NCBI GenBank assembly: GCA_031290315.1
Contig: JAITNS010000049.1
Span: forward strand, 1 to 8,508
Direction of reading: 5' to 3'
Source: Puniceicoccales bacterium
Lineage (GTDB): Bacteria; Verrucomicrobiota; Verrucomicrobiia; Opitutales; LL51
DNA: 8,508 bases
The notes under the pieces were generated by a model that searched no databases, was not told where the DNA came from, and was given only the letters and a program-made list of their open reading frames with translations. Positions within the stretch are counted from its first letter, which is position 1. Each line of letters starts with the position of its first letter. Position numbers and translations under genes: made by a program. This document shows positions 6,778 to 8,508 of the stretch, in pieces.

Positions 6778-7943
6778 ACCTACCCTTATTACTGATTGTC
6801 GACGACGAAAAAAATACCCGTGAAGCGCTCAAAAAGTTACTATCATCTGAATTTGAGGTTTACATCGCAGCTGGGATCGAAGAAGCGCAATGTTATATTC
6901 AACAGCAACTATTCCAAGTAATTTTGACGGACCTACGCCTTGGAAGCAATACATCTGGTCTTGATATTGTACAGCTTGCCATATCTAAAAATATTCACTG
7001 TATTATCATGACAGCATTTGGCGATGTGGAGACAGCGGTTATGGCTATGAAGAATGGTGCATTTGATTTCGTCACCAAGCCGCTCAATTTTCAAAAATTA
7101 AAAATCACACTCAAGCAAGCCATTAGCAACAAAACGAACACATCTATTCCCAATAATAATATGTCGCATTTTCAGTCAGAAAGCAAAGTGATATTTGATG
7201 AAAATTCTTGTTTTAAGCGTACGCTTGAGGATGCGATAAAAATTGCTGACAATAATGCCAATGTTTTACTTTTTGGAGAAACGGGTACGGGGAAAGAAGT
7301 ACTTGTACGGACGATTCATCGGGCCAGTAGGCGGAAAGATCGGCCATTAGTAGCGGTGCACTGTGCATCGCTATCGAGCACACTTCTTGAAAGCGAGTTA
7401 TTTGGTCATGAGAAGGGAGCGTTTACGGGAGCCATGGTACGGCACGTCGGACGTTTCGAAGCGGCTCACACGGGGACATTATTTTTGGATGAAATCGGTG
7501 AAATTGATGGCAACATACAAGTAAAACTGCTACGGTTTTTAGAGACAAAAACATTTGAGCGTGTAGGTGGGAGTGAATCGCTCAAGGTGGACATACGCAT
7601 TATTTCCGCAACGAATAAGAATTTGTTACAAATGACTCGCAATGGAATATTTCGGGAAGATCTTTACTATCGGCTAAATGTCATCGAGTTAAAGATACCT
7701 CCATTACGGGAGCGTAGGGAAGACATTCCGCTTTTATTTCGCTACTATATTGATTTTTTTTGTCATGAAAATATGGTTTCTCGGGGGCTTACTATTTTAC
7801 CTCAAACAATAGAGAAGTTAAAGCGTTATGCATGGCCTGGTAATATTCGAGAATTGCGTAATATTTGTGAAAGTATTGTTGCGCTTTTACCGAAGGATCA
7901 AAGTGAAATTACGGTACAGGATCTCGGTGAAAAATTTCTATAA
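6774..7943 (+). CDS. NtrC-family response regulator (receiver plus sigma-54 AAA+ domain) lacking a C-terminal DNA-binding domain
   Basis: This 389-residue protein should remodel sigma-54 RNA polymerase using ATP when phosphorylated. The receiver domain (about 5-115) has D10/D11, phospho-acceptor D53 (LTDL), T80 and K102. The AAA+ domain (about 140-370) has Walker A GETGTGKE (168-175), the sigma-54-contacting GAFTGA loop (215-220), Walker B LFLDE (236-240), Arg-finger candidates R294 and R300, and sensor II GNIRELRN (356-363). The chain ends about 26 residues after sensor II, with no room for the usual Fis-type helix-turn-helix. The stop TAA is followed closely by a terminator, so this looks like the natural end, not a frameshift. 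CtcC of Chlamydia and FlgR of Helicobacter are known activators without this domain; they work from solution without an enhancer. No kinase gene and no -24/-12 promoter were found here. It overlaps the upstream gene by four bases. Confidence 0.92.
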   Translation: MNLPLLLIVDDEKNTREALKKLLSSEFEVYIAAGIEEAQCYIQQQLFQVILTDLRLGSNTSGLDIVQLAISKNIHCIIMTAFGDVETAVMAMKNGAFDFVTKPLNFQKLKITLKQAISNKTNTSIPNNNMSHFQSESKVIFDENSCFKRTLEDAIKIADNNANVLLFGETGTGKEVLVRTIHRASRRKDRPLVAVHCASLSSTLLESELFGHEKGAFTGAMVRHVGRFEAAHTGTLFLDEIGEIDGNIQVKLLRFLETKTFERVGGSESLKVDIRIISATNKNLLQMTRNGIFREDLYYRLNVIELKIPPLRERREDIPLLFRYYIDFFCHENMVSRGLTILPQTIEKLKRYAWPGNIRELRNICESIVALLPKDQSEITVQDLGEKFL

Positions 7944-7957
7944 TTTCACTGGAGATT

Positions 7958-7993
7958 AAAAAAACAGGCCTAATGCTATTAGGCCTATTTTTT
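7958..7993. terminator. Bidirectional intrinsic terminator between convergent genes
   Basis: AGGCCTAAT (7966-7974) and ATTAGGCCT (7978-7986) form a perfect 9-base stem with a GCT loop. Six T (7988-7993) follow on the plus strand, and seven A (7958-7964) on the other side give a T-run on the minus strand. It should end both the plus-strand activator unit (stop at 7943) and the minus-strand gene whose stop is at 8012. Confidence 0.92.
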
Positions 7994-8011
7994 AATTAAA
8001 ACTAATTATTT

Positions 8012-8508
8012 CTAATAAAAGTTAGTCTGAATATTTTCGGCTGATTTCGATCGAATGATTTTCGATTTTAATTCATGAAAATTTGTATCCTGTGCTTTTA
8101 TAGATAATTTTTTTTCTGCTTCCTTCAAATCTCCCATCGATTTTGATCGACGCACATTTTCTTGGTAACGAAAATTTTCTAAAATTTGACCCTGCTTGTA
8201 CTTCCTTTGCTGTACATTTTCCATATGTATTTTCTTTAGATTATTTACAATTATTTCTACATTTTCATTAAACATATTTTCATTTTTTAGGTCCATTGGG
8301 AAAAAGCCCTCAGGATGATCTCGAAAAGCTTCCCACAATTTTTCAAATTTCACAGAAATCTGATTAAAGTTTTTTGGATCATTGTTTTGTGGAAATAAGG
8401 TTATTGCCGCACAATAAAGACCGCCTAATACTTCAGCAGCAGAGTGATATTGTCCTGCTTGCATATATAAGGCAATAGTCAAGAATAAATTTTTAAAACC
8501 TGAATTTA
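8012..8508 (-). CDS. Unrecognised protein with two C-terminal RSKS motifs, 5' end outside the window
   Basis: The frame is open from the right edge to TAG at 8012, giving at least 164 residues. A TTG at 8482 could serve as a start. However, the eight codons upstream (NSGFKNLF) read on smoothly, and nothing like a ribosome site precedes the TTG, so I call it partial. Counting from the TTG, residues 1-30 are hydrophobic and probably helical, 40-55 aromatic-rich, and 75-156 highly charged, probably helical or disordered. RSKSMGDL (112-119) and RSKSAENI (144-151) repeat at a 32-residue interval. No catalytic motif is visible. Codons are visibly more A/T-rich than in the neighbouring genes, which could indicate acquired DNA or a fast-evolving gene. 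RSKS-type basic-serine motifs are common in eukaryotic phosphorylation and 14-3-3 sites, so a host-directed protein is conceivable, but there is no direct evidence. Confidence 0.6.
   Translation of the reverse strand, partial: NSGFKNLFLTIALYMQAGQYHSAAEVLGGLYCAAITLFPQNNDPKNFNQISVKFEKLWEAFRDHPEGFFPMDLKNENMFNENVEIIVNNLKKIHMENVQQRKYKQGQILENFRYQENVRRSKSMGDLKEAEKKLSIKAQDTNFHELKSKIIRSKSAENIQTNFY
8030..8149 (-). repeat. Two copies of an RSKSxx(D/N)(L/I) motif in the C-terminus of the partial gene
   Basis: The copies are encoded at 8149-8126 (RSKSMGDL) and 8053-8030 (RSKSAENI), 96 bases apart. The coding DNA is similar but not identical: both begin with CGATC and share AAATC, while their third positions differ. 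This argues for conserved protein repeats, not a fresh DNA duplication. Further copies may exist outside the window. Confidence 0.55.

Overview
The window looks like chromosomal DNA of a Gram-negative-type bacterium with moderate GC in its genes and AT-rich spacers. It carries an exported Prc/Tsp-type protease, an OleB-like alpha/beta hydrolase, a beta-CASP metallo-hydrolase, a class III ribonucleotide reductase and a sigma-54 activator with no DNA-binding domain. This mixture, and the near absence of Shine-Dalgarno motifs in front of the genes, would fit the PVC group (Verrucomicrobiota/Chlamydiota). That placement is inference: no 16S rRNA or other marker gene is present.

Left part, all on the minus strand: the first 249 codons of nrdD (running off the left edge), a 313-base regulatory spacer, a complete beta-CASP metallo-beta-lactamase-fold gene, a short AT-rich spacer, an OleB-like hydrolase reading frame broken by one in-frame TAA, and a long S41 tail-specific protease gene. 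The hydrolase start codon directly abuts the protease stop codon, so these two form an operon. The nrdD spacer holds a good sigma-70 promoter only 8 bases from the ATG, two NrdR-box-like palindromes spaced exactly 31 bases apart over that promoter, two perfect DnaA-box matches and a 17-base palindrome. It reads as a compact deoxyribonucleotide-supply control region.

Right part: a tRNA-Gly(CCC) gene, then a two-gene plus-strand unit: an acidic protein of unknown function overlapping by ATGA with an NtrC-family receiver/AAA+ protein that ends just after the AAA+ domain. A symmetrical bidirectional terminator separates this unit from a convergent, more AT-rich, unrecognised gene that enters from the right edge and ends in two copies of an RSKS-type motif.

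The points that most deserve a second look are the NrdR/DnaA control region, the single nonsense codon in the oleB-like gene, the sigma-54 activator without a DNA-binding domain and its coupled unknown partner, and the repeat-tailed protein. I see no CRISPR array, transposase, rRNA or phage gene.
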